64,000 bases of DNA from Sphingomonas sp. EC-HK361 (GCF_902498785.1 NZ_LR701494.1:186001-250000), one strand, 5' to 3'. Counted from the stretch's first letter, positions 42,888-52,286 are shown. The notes: generated by a model not told the origin, from the sequence alone. Program-made: numbers and translations.

Positions 42888-45162
42888 CCAGGCTGACGAA
42901 GCTGTCCATCACCCGCTTGCGGCCGGCCTGCTCGAAATCGATCTCGAGCTTGTTGCCCTCGATCTCGGCGATTTCGCCGTAGCCGAATTTCTGGTGGAAG
43001 ACGCGCATTCCGACCGCCAGATCGTCGCGGCCCTTGTTGCCGAGGCTGATCGCGCTGGCGCGGCTTTCGACCACACGGGACGGACCCGCGGTGAAACTGG
43101 TGCCAGCGCCGGCCGCGCGCTGCCAGCCGGGGCCGCGGCCGGTGCCTCGGCCGACAGTGCTGAACGGATCGGCATGTTCGGACCAATTTGCGCGCCACAG
43201 GCTCTCGCCGCCCGACATCGTCGTTTCCGTTTCGATATGCGCATCCGGCAGTTCACCGACGAAGCGCGAGGCGATCGATGACGACCACTGGCCGTAGATG
43301 CGGCGATTGGCGGCGTGGAGGACCACCGCGCGGCGGCGTGCGCGGGTGATCGCGACATAGGCGAGGCGGCGTTCCTCCTCGAGCGCCGACGTCCCGCCTT
43401 CGTCGATCGCGCGCTGCGAGGGGAAAAGTCCTTCCTCCCAGCCGACGAGGAAGACGGTATCGAACTCGAGGCCCTTCGCGGCGTGGATCGTCATGATGGT
43501 GACGCGTGGGTCGCCGGCGGCGGCCTCGTTGTCCATTACGAGGCTGACATGCTCAAGGAACGCGCCGAGGCTTTCATATTCCTCCATCGCGCGGACGAGT
43601 TCGGAGAGGTTTTCGAGGCGGCCGGCGGCCTCGGTCGATTTCTCGGCCTGCCACATCGCAGTGTAGCCGCTTTCGTCGAGCAACTGGCGGGCGAGCTCGG
43701 CATGGGGCAGGTCGCGCGCCATGTCGCGCCAGCGGGCGATATCGCCGACGAGGTTGCCGAGCGCGCGGCGGGCCTGCGGGGTCAACTCGTCGGTATCGAG
43801 AATGCGCGCGGCGGCGATGGTGAGGGGCACGCCCTCCGCCCGCGCGAGCATGTGGAGCTTGGCGAGCGCCTTGTCGCCGAGGCCGCGTTTTGGGGTGTTG
43901 ACGATGCGTTCGAAGGCCAGATCGTCGGCGGGCTGGTTGACGACCCTCAGATACGCGAGCGCGTCGCGGATCTCCATGCGCTCGTAGAAGCGTGCGCCCC
44001 CGACGATGCGGTAATTCATGCCGATCGCGATGAAGCGGTCCTCGAACTCGCGGGTCTGGTGCTGGGCGCGCACGAGGATCGCGACATCGTCGAGGCTGGT
44101 GCCGTTTCGCTGCGCCGCCTCGATCTCCTCGCCGACGCGGCGCGCTTCCTCGGGGCCGTCCCAGATGCCGAGGACCTTGACCTTCTCGCCGGCGCTTTCC
44201 TCAGTCCACAAGGTCTTGCCGAGGCGGCCGCCATTATGGGCGATGACGCCGGAAGCGGCGGCGAGGATGTGCGGAGTGGAGCGGTAATTCTGCTCCAGGC
44301 GGATGACAACGGCGCCGGGGAAGTCCTTCTCGAACTTCAGGATATTCTCCACCTGCGCGCCGCGCCAGGAGTAAATCGACTGATCGTCGTCGCCGACGCA
44401 GCACAGGTTGCGGCGCTCCTGCGCGAGGAGGCGCAGCCAGAGATACTGGACGCTGTTGGTATCCTGATACTCGTCGACCATGATATAGCGGAAGCGCTGC
44501 TGATAAGCGCTGAGCACCTCACGGTCGCGCTTCAGGATGGTCAGCATGTGGAGCAGCAGGTCGCCGAAGTCGCAGGCGTTCACTGCGCGCAGCCTCGCCT
44601 GATATTGTTCATACAGTTCGCCGCCGCGGCCGTTGGCGTAGCGCTCGCTTTCGCCGGCATCGATCTCTGCGGGGGTGAGGCCGCGGTTCTTCCACTGGTC
44701 GATGAGTCCGGTGAGGCTGCGGGCGGGGAAGCGCTTCTCGTCGATATCGGCGGCTAGTATGAGCTGCTTCAGCAGGCGGAGTTGGTCGTCGGTATCGAGG
44801 ATCGTGAAGTTGGATTGAAGTCCGACGAGCTCGGCGTGGCGGCGAAGCATCTTCGCGCCGATCGCGTGAAAGGTGCCGAGCCATGGCATCCCCTCGACCA
44901 GGTCGCCCACCAGCCGTCCGACGCGTTCGCGCATCTCGCGCGCAGCCTTGTTGGTGAAGGTGACGCTCAGGATCTCCGACGGATAGGCCTTGCGCGTGTA
45001 GAGGAGGTGGGCGAGCCGGGCGGTGAGCGCGGCGGTCTTGCCGGTGCCTGCGCCCGCGAGGACGAGGACAGGGCCTTCGGTGGTCAGCACCGCCTCGCGC
45101 TGCGGCGCGTTCAGGCCGCGGAGATAGGGCGGATCGGCAGGGGAGGGCGCAGGTGGGGTCAC
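42883..45162 (-). CDS. uvrD: UvrD/PcrA family ATP-dependent DNA helicase
   Basis: 759 residues from GTG 45162. Motifs in order: LNAPQREAVLTTEGPVLVLA, Walker A GAGTGKTAAL, SVTFTNKAAREM, motif II VDEYQDTN, motif III VGDDDQSIYSWRGA, motif IV LEQNYRS, motif V TIHAAKGLEF, motif VI YVAITRAR. The end, VGMRVFHQKFGYGEIAEI, is the Tudor-like domain that binds RNA polymerase. It works in nucleotide excision and mismatch repair and in clearing stalled complexes. UvrD versus PcrA naming is a convention. Confidence 0.95.
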   Translation of the reverse strand: MTPPAPSPADPPYLRGLNAPQREAVLTTEGPVLVLAGAGTGKTAALTARLAHLLYTRKAYPSEILSVTFTNKAAREMRERVGRLVGDLVEGMPWLGTFHAIGAKMLRRHAELVGLQSNFTILDTDDQLRLLKQLILAADIDEKRFPARSLTGLIDQWKNRGLTPAEIDAGESERYANGRGGELYEQYQARLRAVNACDFGDLLLHMLTILKRDREVLSAYQQRFRYIMVDEYQDTNSVQYLWLRLLAQERRNLCCVGDDDQSIYSWRGAQVENILKFEKDFPGAVVIRLEQNYRSTPHILAAASGVIAHNGGRLGKTLWTEESAGEKVKVLGIWDGPEEARRVGEEIEAAQRNGTSLDDVAILVRAQHQTREFEDRFIAIGMNYRIVGGARFYERMEIRDALAYLRVVNQPADDLAFERIVNTPKRGLGDKALAKLHMLARAEGVPLTIAAARILDTDELTPQARRALGNLVGDIARWRDMARDLPHAELARQLLDESGYTAMWQAEKSTEAAGRLENLSELVRAMEEYESLGAFLEHVSLVMDNEAAAGDPRVTIMTIHAAKGLEFDTVFLVGWEEGLFPSQRAIDEGGTSALEEERRLAYVAITRARRRAVVLHAANRRIYGQWSSSIASRFVGELPDAHIETETTMSGGESLWRANWSEHADPFSTVGRGTGRGPGWQRAAGAGTSFTAGPSRVVESRASAISLGNKGRDDLAVGMRVFHQKFGYGEIAEIEGNKLEIDFEQAGRKRVMDSFVSLG

Positions 45163-45264
45163 GCGTGAACAGCTAGGGAACGCGGGCGCTCGAAGCAAGC
45201 TCTCGCGGGCTTGCCGCGACGAAGCGATCGTGAGAACATGAAGCGAACGACCGGGAGAGAATCG

Positions 45265-45657
45265 ATGCCCAGCGGAGGATGTCATTGCGGCGCGGTACGC
45301 TACACGGTGGAGGGCGCGCCTGCCCACGCGGCGCTGTGCCATTGCCGCGATTGCACGCGGTGTTCCGGGGCTCAAATGGTCGGATGGGCGCTGTTCCCGC
45401 GCGACGCGGTGACGATCGTCGGCGAGACGAAGGAATACCGGTCGTCGGAGGATGGTCGCCGGCAATTCTGCGGAACGTGCGGAACGGGGTTGTTCTATAC
45501 CAGCGAGGCGGCGTTTCCCGGTCAGATCGACATCCAGATCGCTACACTCGACGATCCCGACGCTTTTCCCGCGACCGTCCATATCCAGATCGCCGACGAC
45601 CCGGCGTGGATGAAGTCGACGGGTGACCTGCCGCGATTCGAACGCTATCCCGGCTGA
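45265..45657 (+). CDS. GFA family (glutathione-dependent formaldehyde-activating-like) protein
   Basis: 130 residues from ATG 45265, with GGGAGAG upstream. GGCHCGAVRYTVEG, ALCHCRDCTRCSGA and FCGTCGTGLFY supply the zinc Cys of the GFA fold. Most such proteins are not proven to act on formaldehyde. The gene is alone and divergent from uvrD. Confidence 0.9.
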   Translation: MPSGGCHCGAVRYTVEGAPAHAALCHCRDCTRCSGAQMVGWALFPRDAVTIVGETKEYRSSEDGRRQFCGTCGTGLFYTSEAAFPGQIDIQIATLDDPDAFPATVHIQIADDPAWMKSTGDLPRFERYPG

Positions 45658-45724
45658 CCTCGGGAGAGGATGGCGCCCTGAAGACGTGATCAGGCCGACA
45701 GCGAAACCGCCGCTGGATCGATCG

Positions 45725-45742
45725 CTGTCATCAAATTGTCAT
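45725..45742 (+). promoter_or_regulatory. Pho box upstream of the phosphate transporter
   Basis: CTGTCAT-CAAA-TTGTCAT: two 7-bp repeats separated by 4 bp, 13 of 14 bases identical to the PhoB half-site CTGTCAT. It lies only 25 bp before the start codon at 45768. That position suits repression as well as activation; PhoB represses pit in Sinorhizobium, as I recall. Confidence 0.75.
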
Positions 45743-45767
45743 CGATCGGGGCGAAGGCGGGATCATC

Positions 45768-47414
45768 ATGGCTACCAATGCTCTCGCGGCCGGCGAGTCT
45801 GCCTCGCCCGCTCGCTCGCCGCATGGCATCGATCGCCCGCTTCATCCCTCCGTGCGCCTTGCGTTTTTGGCCGCGAGCATCGCGGGACTGGTGTATGCGG
45901 GCTACAGCATCTTCATCGATACGCAGCAGGTCGGCGAGACGCTGGCGACCGGGGTGTTCCTGTTCCTCGGGCTAGCGCTGCTGATCGCGCTGGGATTCGA
46001 GTTCGTGAACGGATTTCACGATACCGCCAACGCGGTCGCGACAGTGATCTACACCAACGCCATGTCGGCGCCGGTTGCGGTTATCTGGTCGGGTGTGTGG
46101 AATTTCATCGGCGTGATGGCCTCGACGGGGGCTGTCGCGTATTCGATCATCACGCTGCTGCCGGTCGATCTCATCCTGAACATCGGCTCGGCGGCCGGCT
46201 ATGCGATGATCTTCGCACTGTTGCTGGCGGCAGTCGGATGGAATCTCGCAACCTGGTATTTCGGGATTCCCAATTCTTCCAGCCACGCGCTCATCGGCTC
46301 GATCCTCGGCGTCGGCGTTGCCAACGAGCTCCTGTCGGGCACCACCGGGGGGACTTCGGGGCTCGACATGGGACAGGTCGAGACGGTGTTGTCCGCGCTG
46401 CTGATCAGCCCGCTGATCGGCTTTGGCGGCGCGCTGATCTGCATGCTCGCGATGAAGGCATTCGCACGCGATCCAAAACTCTTCCGCGAACCGGAAGGCG
46501 ATGCGCCGCCGCCCAGGGGCATCCGCGCGCTGCTCGTCTTCGGCGCGACGGGCGTCAGCTTCGCGCACGGCGCCAATGACGGGCAGAAGGGCATGGGGCT
46601 CATCATGCTGATCCTCATCGGCTGTGCGCCGACGGCCTATGCGCTCAATCGCACCGTGCCGGAAAGCGCAACGCCGGCGTTCGTCCAGAGCGCGACGCAA
46701 GCGGCCAATGTGTTCCGCATGAAGGCAGGCGGCGAGCAGGTCGCCATGCCTCAGTCGCGCGCAGTGCTTGCCGATGCGCTGCAGGCGAAACAGGTCGACA
46801 GCCCGCGGGTGTTCGCCGCGCTCGATACCGTCTCACGCGACGTGACGCAGCGGATCGCGAGCTATGGTTCGCTCGGCAAGGTGCCGTCGGCGGCGACGCC
46901 GAACCTGCGCAACGACATGTATCTCGTCCTCGATACGACGAAGCTGATGGTGAAGGGCGATCATGTCGGCGCCGGGCTATCGGCCGCCGATGCCACCGTG
47001 GTGCGCAGCTATCAGGGCAAGCTGGAGACGGGCACGCGCTATATCCCGACCTGGGTCAAGGTGACGGTCGCGCTCGCGCTCGGCCTCGGCACGATGGTCG
47101 GCTGGCGGCGGATCGTCGTGACGGTCGGCGAGAAGATCGGCTCGTCGCACTTCAGCTATGGCATGGGGGCTTCTGCGCAGATCATGGCGGCGGGCACGAT
47201 CCTGCTCGCCGCGTTCAAGGGCCTGCCCGTTTCGACGACGCACATCCTGACATCGGGCGTGGCCGGTGCAGCGGTCGGCAATGGCCAGTCGCTCCAGCGG
47301 CGCACGATCATCAACATGGTGCTGGCCTGGTTCATGACGCTGCCCGTTGCGATGGCGCTGTCGGGCGGCTTGTACTGGCTTCTGCTGGCGATCGTGCACG
47401 CGACCGGACACTGA
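45768..47414 (+). CDS. Inorganic phosphate transporter, PiT family
   Basis: 548 residues from ATG 45768. Two PiT repeats: FEFVNGFHDTANAVATVIY and GVSFAHGANDGQKGMGLI, each with the NxxHDxANA-type signature, plus PNSSSHALIGS and LPVSTTHILTSG. A loop of about 130 residues splits the two halves (after CAPTAYALNRTV), longer than in E. coli PitA. It imports metal-phosphate with protons at low affinity. A Pho box directly upstream indicates PhoB control. Confidence 0.94.
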   Translation: MATNALAAGESASPARSPHGIDRPLHPSVRLAFLAASIAGLVYAGYSIFIDTQQVGETLATGVFLFLGLALLIALGFEFVNGFHDTANAVATVIYTNAMSAPVAVIWSGVWNFIGVMASTGAVAYSIITLLPVDLILNIGSAAGYAMIFALLLAAVGWNLATWYFGIPNSSSHALIGSILGVGVANELLSGTTGGTSGLDMGQVETVLSALLISPLIGFGGALICMLAMKAFARDPKLFREPEGDAPPPRGIRALLVFGATGVSFAHGANDGQKGMGLIMLILIGCAPTAYALNRTVPESATPAFVQSATQAANVFRMKAGGEQVAMPQSRAVLADALQAKQVDSPRVFAALDTVSRDVTQRIASYGSLGKVPSAATPNLRNDMYLVLDTTKLMVKGDHVGAGLSAADATVVRSYQGKLETGTRYIPTWVKVTVALALGLGTMVGWRRIVVTVGEKIGSSHFSYGMGASAQIMAAGTILLAAFKGLPVSTTHILTSGVAGAAVGNGQSLQRRTIINMVLAWFMTLPVAMALSGGLYWLLLAIVHATGH

Positions 47415-47415
47415 C

Positions 47416-47444
47416 AAAAAATGGGCGGCCGCAACGGGCCGCCC
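47416..47444 (-). terminator. Terminator-like hairpin after the phosphate transporter
   Basis: GGGCGGCC (47423-47430) pairs with GGCCGCCC (47437-47444). The T-tract is on the minus strand (TTTTTT, 47421-47416), so the element would best stop leftward transcription into the transporter gene. On the plus strand it may still end the transporter message. The rest of 47445-47580 holds another GC hairpin and no gene. Confidence 0.5.
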
Positions 47445-47580
47445 GCAGTTCAGGGAAGGGCCGGGCAGGGGGCCACGCCCGGCAGATGCGCGGCTCAAAC
47501 CGCGACAGCATCCTATTGACGCAAATTCGTGACAATCGCGTGGCAGCGCATGCAGGATTCTGCTTTCGGCGCGGTTTGAC

Positions 47581-48873
47581 GTGTCGAGGCGGCCAGCGCA
47601 CAGAGGCGCGGTGTCTGCCGCTGTGTCGTCCCGCCGGATTCTGACTGCGAGCCTCGTCGGCACCGCAGTCGAATTCTACGATTTTTACATCTACGCGACC
47701 GCCGCCGCGTTGGTTTTCGGGCCGTTGTTCTTTCCGTCCGACAGCGCATCCGCGCAACTGATGCTGAGCTATGCCAGCTTTGGCCTCGCCTTCGTTGCGC
47801 GGCCGGTCGGCGCCATCATATTCGGTCATTTCGGCGATCGGCTCGGTCGGAAGTCGACGCTCGTCGCATCGCTGATGCTGATGGGCGGATCGACCGTCGC
47901 GATCGCATTCTTGCCGACCCACGCGCAGGTCGGCTGGGTCGCGCCAGCACTCCTGTGCCTGCTTCGCTTCGGCCAGGGGCTGGGCCTCGGCGGCGAGTGG
48001 GGCGGGGCGGCGCTGCTCGCGGTCGAGAATGCCCCGGCCGGACGGCGCAACACCTGGGGGATGTTCCCGCCGCTCGGTGCGCCCGTCGGCTTTCTGGCAG
48101 CAAACGGCTTCTTCCTCCTGCTCGGGTTCGTCCTCACCGACGCGCAATTCCTTGCCTGGGGCTGGCGTCTGCCGTTTCTAGCCAGCGCGGTCCTCGTCGC
48201 GCTGGGGTTATGGGTTCGGTTGAAGGTGACCGAGACGCCAGCCTTCCGCGAAGCAGCCGCCGCAGACGCGCTGCCCAAGGTGCCGATCGCGACGTTGTTC
48301 GCCGGTCATGCGCGGGCGGTGCTGACGGGCACGCTAGCGGTCGTCGCCTGTTTCTCGCTCTTCTACCTCGCGACCGCCTTCGCGCTTGGTTACGGCACGA
48401 CGGCGCTCGGCTATTCGCGCCAGGCTTTTCTGGCGATCGAGCTTGTCGCGATCCTGTTTCTGGCGGCGGGGATCATCGTGGCGAGCGTCACCGCCGACAG
48501 GCGTGGCGCGCGGGCGATGCTCTGGATCGGTTTTGCCGGCTGTGCTCTTGCCGGCGCGCTCATGGGGCCGATGCTTGCCAGCGGCGCGACCGTTGAAGTC
48601 TTTACATGGCTCGCGCTCGCGCTGTTCGTGATGGGCTTCGCCTATGGACCGCTCGGCGGATGGTTGCCGAGCCTCTTCCCGTCGGGCGTCCGCTACACCG
48701 GCGTGTCAGTGACGTTCAACGTCGGCGGGATCATCGGCGGCGCGCTTGCCCCGATCGCCGCGCAGGCGCTGGTCGAGCGCGGTGGGATCGGCATCGTCGG
48801 GCTCTACCTTGTGGCGGCGGGTATCCTGAGCGGCGCAGGACTGTTGATCCTCAAGCGCGGCGAAGGAGCGTGA
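47581..48873 (+). CDS. MFS transporter, metabolite:H+ symporter (MHS) family
   Basis: 430 residues from GTG 47581; GTG 47611, preceded by GAGG, is an alternative. About 12 membrane segments. VGTAVEFYDFYIYATAAALVF and FGHFGDRLGRKSTLV are diagnostic for the ShiA/ProP/KgtP group, as is RFGQGLGLGGEWGGAALLA. It should import an organic acid or osmolyte with protons; substrate unknown. Its end overlaps rsmD (opposite strand) by 23 bp. Confidence 0.9.
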   Translation: MSRRPAHRGAVSAAVSSRRILTASLVGTAVEFYDFYIYATAAALVFGPLFFPSDSASAQLMLSYASFGLAFVARPVGAIIFGHFGDRLGRKSTLVASLMLMGGSTVAIAFLPTHAQVGWVAPALLCLLRFGQGLGLGGEWGGAALLAVENAPAGRRNTWGMFPPLGAPVGFLAANGFFLLLGFVLTDAQFLAWGWRLPFLASAVLVALGLWVRLKVTETPAFREAAAADALPKVPIATLFAGHARAVLTGTLAVVACFSLFYLATAFALGYGTTALGYSRQAFLAIELVAILFLAAGIIVASVTADRRGARAMLWIGFAGCALAGALMGPMLASGATVEVFTWLALALFVMGFAYGPLGGWLPSLFPSGVRYTGVSVTFNVGGIIGGALAPIAAQALVERGGIGIVGLYLVAAGILSGAGLLILKRGEGA

Positions 48874-49387
48874 CCCGCGCCTTGCCGTGAACCCGGCTGG
48901 CATCGACCGCGAAACCGTCCAGTGCGACCTCTTCCTGCTTCGCGGTTTCGAGGCTCACCCATGTTGCGGGGCCGATCCAGCCAAGCCGGCTCAATTTGTC
49001 GAGCGCAACGATTCCCGCGCCGGTGCCATAGGGCGGGTCCATGAGGATGAGATCGCGGGGGGCTGGCGTGGGGCCCAGCGACAACACCGACCCCGCGCGG
49101 ATATCGGCCTTGGCGCCGAGCTTGGCGACATTGGCACGCAGCGCGTCGAGCGCATCGCGATCCTGCTCCACGAAGAGGCAGGAGGTGGCACCGCGCGACA
49201 GCGCCTCAAGTCCCAGCGCGCCCGATCCGGCAAACAGATCGGCGACGCTGAGTCCTTCGAAGCTGCCGAGACGGCTGGCGAGCATCGAGAACAGCGCTTC
49301 ACGCGTGCGATCGGCGGTTGGGCGCGTGACATCGCCCTTCGAGGCGGTGATCGGCCGACCGCGCCACGTTCCGGCGATGATCCGCAT
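48851..49387 (-). CDS. rsmD: 16S rRNA (guanine966-N2)-methyltransferase RsmD
   Basis: 178 residues from ATG 49387. MRIIAGTWRGRPI and RPTADRTREALFSML are the family start, motif I VADLFAGSGALGLEALSRGA binds SAM, and LILMDPPYG is the catalytic N-methylation motif. It methylates G966 in the 30S head. It follows the pseudouridine synthase gene by 3 bp, so two rRNA-modification genes share an operon. Confidence 0.95.
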   Translation of the reverse strand: MRIIAGTWRGRPITASKGDVTRPTADRTREALFSMLASRLGSFEGLSVADLFAGSGALGLEALSRGATSCLFVEQDRDALDALRANVAKLGAKADIRAGSVLSLGPTPAPRDLILMDPPYGTGAGIVALDKLSRLGWIGPATWVSLETAKQEEVALDGFAVDASRVHGKARVTLLRRA

Positions 49388-49390
49388 TGG

Positions 49391-50521
49391 TTACTTCCGC
49401 GTCCGCGGCGGCCGGGCGGGCCGGGCACCGGAGCGGGGCTCTGGATACTTCCCGCGTGGCACTTGGGGCTTCCATTCGGCCGCGGTCGTCGAGCCAGTCG
49501 CGTCGCGGTGCGCGCGGACTCGTGCGGCGCGAGCGGGCTTCGCGATCGTGTCGTGCGAGGGATCCCGCTCGCGGCGTCCACCGCGTGCGGGCACCGCCGT
49601 CGGTGCAGGCCTTGCCGGCCGCTGCACCTGCTGCGGACGAGCGGGCCGCTGCGGCCGGGTCGATGGACGTTCGGGTTCAACCATGCCGACCTTTGCGATC
49701 GACGCGCGCGCAGTCGAGGGAGCGGTGTCCGGCGCGTGCATAGGCTGGAGTGTCTTGCTCGTCGGGTTCTTGCGAAACGCGGCCAGGTCGCGCTGACGCA
49801 CCTCGCCGATGCCACCCACCGGCAAGTCGCCGAGGATGAACGGGCCGTAGCGCGTCCGGATCAGTCGGGAGACTTCGAGGTCGAGATATTCGAGCACGCG
49901 GCGCACTTCGCGGTTCTTGCCCTCGGTCAGGATCATCTCGATCCAGACGTTGGCGCCGGTCCGGCGTTCGAGATTGGCGTCGATCGATCCGTAGCGAATG
50001 CCCTCGATCTCGACGCCTTCGATCAGGTCCTCCAATTGCGCCTGCGTGACATTGCCGTAGGCGCGCGCCCGGTAGGCGCGTTCGACACCGGTCGCGGGCA
50101 GTTCGAGCAACCGCTTCAGCTCCCCGTCGGTCGTCATCAACAGCAGCCCCTCGGTGTTCAGATCAAGGCGGCCGACGGGCATGAGCCGGGGCAGGTCCTT
50201 CGGCAGGCGGTCGTAAATGGTCGGGCGGCCGGCGGGATCGCGCTCCGTGGTCAGGACGCCGCGCGGCTTGTGGAACAGGAACAGCCGTGCGGGCTCGGCC
50301 GCGGCGACGGCATTTCCGTCCACGGTGACGCCCGCCAGCGAGGTCAGGATGGTCGCGGGCGTATCGATCGCGACGCCATCGATCGCGATCCTGCCTTCGC
50401 CGATCATCCGCTCGATCTCGCGGCGCGACGCGACGCCCGCTCGGGCCAGCAGCTTGGCGATGCGTTGGGGCGCCTCACCCGATCGGGCGGATGGAGGGGC
50501 GGATTTCGGCGGAAGCGACAT
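49391..50521 (-). CDS. RluB/RsuA family pseudouridine synthase with basic C-terminal tail
   Basis: 376 residues from ATG 50521. An S4 domain (QRIAKLLARAGVASRREIER) precedes the catalytic domain with Asp in PVGRLDLNTEGLLLMT and conserved LFHKPRGVLTT and GKNREVRRVLEYL. The tail from about 265 is Arg/Pro/Ala-rich and low-complexity. The family modifies 23S or 16S rRNA; RluB-like is most probable, but RluE/RluF or RsuA cannot be excluded. Confidence 0.9.
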   Translation of the reverse strand: MSLPPKSAPPSARSGEAPQRIAKLLARAGVASRREIERMIGEGRIAIDGVAIDTPATILTSLAGVTVDGNAVAAAEPARLFLFHKPRGVLTTERDPAGRPTIYDRLPKDLPRLMPVGRLDLNTEGLLLMTTDGELKRLLELPATGVERAYRARAYGNVTQAQLEDLIEGVEIEGIRYGSIDANLERRTGANVWIEMILTEGKNREVRRVLEYLDLEVSRLIRTRYGPFILGDLPVGGIGEVRQRDLAAFRKNPTSKTLQPMHAPDTAPSTARASIAKVGMVEPERPSTRPQRPARPQQVQRPARPAPTAVPARGGRRERDPSHDTIAKPARAARVRAHRDATGSTTAAEWKPQVPRGKYPEPRSGARPARPPRTRK

Positions 50522-50533
50522 GCGCGTGCTGAT

Positions 50534-50569
50534 ACAATCATTGTGTTGCCGCGTGCAGAATATTTTGCA
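50534..50569. promoter_or_regulatory. Two dyads in the divergent promoter region
   Basis: ACAAT-C-ATTGT (50534-50544) and TGCAGAATATTTTGCA (50554-50569, palindromic except one pair). They lie between the pseudouridine synthase and response regulator genes and are AT-rich against the surroundings. They may be promoter elements or an operator. Confidence 0.35.
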
Positions 50570-50652
50570 GCCGATTCGCCCGCGCGGCGTTATGGGACAA
50601 AAGGCGAATATCGCGTGCGGGCCGTGGCGGCACGGCGCGGGTGGAGCGGGAC

Positions 50653-51081
50653 ATGTTCGGGAAGAAGAAGCGTCAGATCCTGCGTCTCCTCGTCGTCGAG
50701 GACGAGCCGCTGATCGCGTTCGATGCCGAGCATCTGCTGACCGAGCAGGAATATGTGGTGGTCGCTACGGTCGATCGGGTCGCCGACGCCGTGGCGGTGC
50801 TCGAGGGGGATAGTGAGGTTCACCTGGTGCTGGTCGACGTCTCGCTGGCGGACGGCAGCGGGCTGGACGTCGCCCGAGCGGCCCAGGCCCGATCGATTCC
50901 TGTCCTGTTCGTGACCGGGCATGCCCCTCAGGAGGCGGAGGCGCTGGCGATCGGGTGGCTCAGCAAGCCCTATACGCAGCGCGGATTGCTGTCGGCGATC
51001 GAGACGTGCGAGAAGGTGCGCGCGGGCAAACCGCCGCGCCGCCTGCCGAGCGGATTCACGCTGTTCGGTGTTGCTGCCTGA
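50653..51081 (+). CDS. Single-domain response regulator
   Basis: 142 residues from ATG 50653, with GGAGCGGGA upstream; GTG 50641 is possible. A receiver domain only: acidic pair VVEDEPL, phospho-acceptor Asp in LVLVDVSLADG, Thr in VLFVTGHAP, Lys in LSKPYTQ. No output domain. Such regulators often partner HWE/HisKA_2 kinases in alphaproteobacterial stress signalling, so the kinase at 7631 is one possible partner (inference). Confidence 0.9.
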   Translation: MFGKKKRQILRLLVVEDEPLIAFDAEHLLTEQEYVVVATVDRVADAVAVLEGDSEVHLVLVDVSLADGSGLDVARAAQARSIPVLFVTGHAPQEAEALAIGWLSKPYTQRGLLSAIETCEKVRAGKPPRRLPSGFTLFGVAA

Positions 51082-51087
51082 GACGCG

Positions 51088-52227
51088 CTACAGACGCGCC
51101 TCGACCTGATCGTGAAAGGTGCGGATACCGGCTTCGAGCGTGCCGAGCGTGATCCGATCGATCGCGCCCGACTGCAGGCCCTGCTGGCCAAGCGCAGCGG
51201 CTCGGAAGTCCTCGCTGGCGAAGACGCCGCCGTCCAGGAGGTTCCAGCTACGCTCCCAGTGGTCCAGTGCCTTTTCGGTTGCGAGCGCCTCGGGAATGAG
51301 CATGAAATCCTCCACCAACACGCGGTCGTGCGCCTGCGGCATCAGGGTCATGAGGTTCACATAATCGGGGCTGACGATCAGGATCGTGCCCGGGAACATC
51401 TGGTAGGTGTAGGTGATCGCCGAGCGAAGCGTGGGCCAGTCTTCGGCGGCGACAGCCTCCGCCGACACGTCCCGCCCGACGGCCGAGCGCTGGTGCGGCC
51501 CGATCATGTCTCCGGTAGCGACGCCGTCCCGGAAGAATTTGCCGATCGTCGCCGCATGCAGGCGCTGGACGTGATAGCTTTCCAGAAACGCATCCATGAT
51601 GAGTTTCCAGTTCGCAGCCACATCATGGGTGCGGCGGCGAAAGAGATATTGGCCAGCAAGTCCGAACGCATCGAAATCCTGACCCAACTCGTCCGCCTCG
51701 GCAAAATCGGCGTCGTCGTTGAAGGCGAACCAGATGAGCCCGCCCGCCTCACGCGTCGGCAGATGCTTTAGCGCGAAATCGCGCTTGTCGAGGCCGGGAA
51801 AGCTGTCAGGTCGCGGCAGTCCGGTCAGCGCGCCGTCGAGGGAGTACGTCCAGGCGTGATAGGGGCAGGTGAGCCGCGGCGCGCAAATCCTCTCGGTGCC
51901 CTCGACGAGCCGCGTGCCTCGATGTCGGCAGACGTTCAGAAGGACGTGCGCCTCTCCGTCCTTGTCGCGCGCGATCAGCAGGGGCTTGCCGAACCCGTCA
52001 TGCGGAACCGACATGTTACGCTCGGGCAAGAGCGCGGACGGCGCGATCACGAGTGGCGTGCACGCGAAGATCTGCGCTTGCTCCGCCGCGTGGCGCCCGG
52101 GCGACGTATAGGCGTCAGCATTCACATGCGTGATAGCATCCGCCGCGCGAGAGCCGCCTTGCGCCAGCCGCGCCGCCAGCGCGAGCTGGCCGGATGTGGG
52201 GGCTAGGCGACCTCTGGTTGCGTTCAT
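51088..52227 (-). CDS. Rieske aromatic ring-hydroxylating oxygenase, alpha subunit type
   Basis: 379 residues from ATG 52227, with GGAGAGGAAAGG upstream. Rieske ligands: CRHRGTRLVEG and CPYHAWTYSLDG. The mononuclear iron site has ESYHVQRLHAATIG with the two His and the bridging Asp in MDAFLESYH. No beta subunit, ferredoxin or reductase is adjacent, so electrons must come from elsewhere. Substrate unknown; members act on aromatics, carnitine or choline-like compounds. Confidence 0.9.
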   Translation of the reverse strand: MNATRGRLAPTSGQLALAARLAQGGSRAADAITHVNADAYTSPGRHAAEQAQIFACTPLVIAPSALLPERNMSVPHDGFGKPLLIARDKDGEAHVLLNVCRHRGTRLVEGTERICAPRLTCPYHAWTYSLDGALTGLPRPDSFPGLDKRDFALKHLPTREAGGLIWFAFNDDADFAEADELGQDFDAFGLAGQYLFRRRTHDVAANWKLIMDAFLESYHVQRLHAATIGKFFRDGVATGDMIGPHQRSAVGRDVSAEAVAAEDWPTLRSAITYTYQMFPGTILIVSPDYVNLMTLMPQAHDRVLVEDFMLIPEALATEKALDHWERSWNLLDGGVFASEDFRAAALGQQGLQSGAIDRITLGTLEAGIRTFHDQVEARL

Positions 52228-52286
52228 GCCTTTCCTCTCCGTCCTTAGACCCCTAGTGTTCTCTGCTTGGGTGAGGGGAGCAAGCC

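Noticed and set aside
43315-44757. 480-codon plus-strand open frame inside uvrD
   Set aside because: It is fully antisense to a well-conserved helicase gene, with compositional bias of a shadow frame and no family resemblance.
48887-50713. 608-codon plus-strand open frame across rsmD and the pseudouridine synthase
   Set aside because: Antisense to two clear rRNA-modification genes; long open frames are expected on the opposite strand at this GC content.
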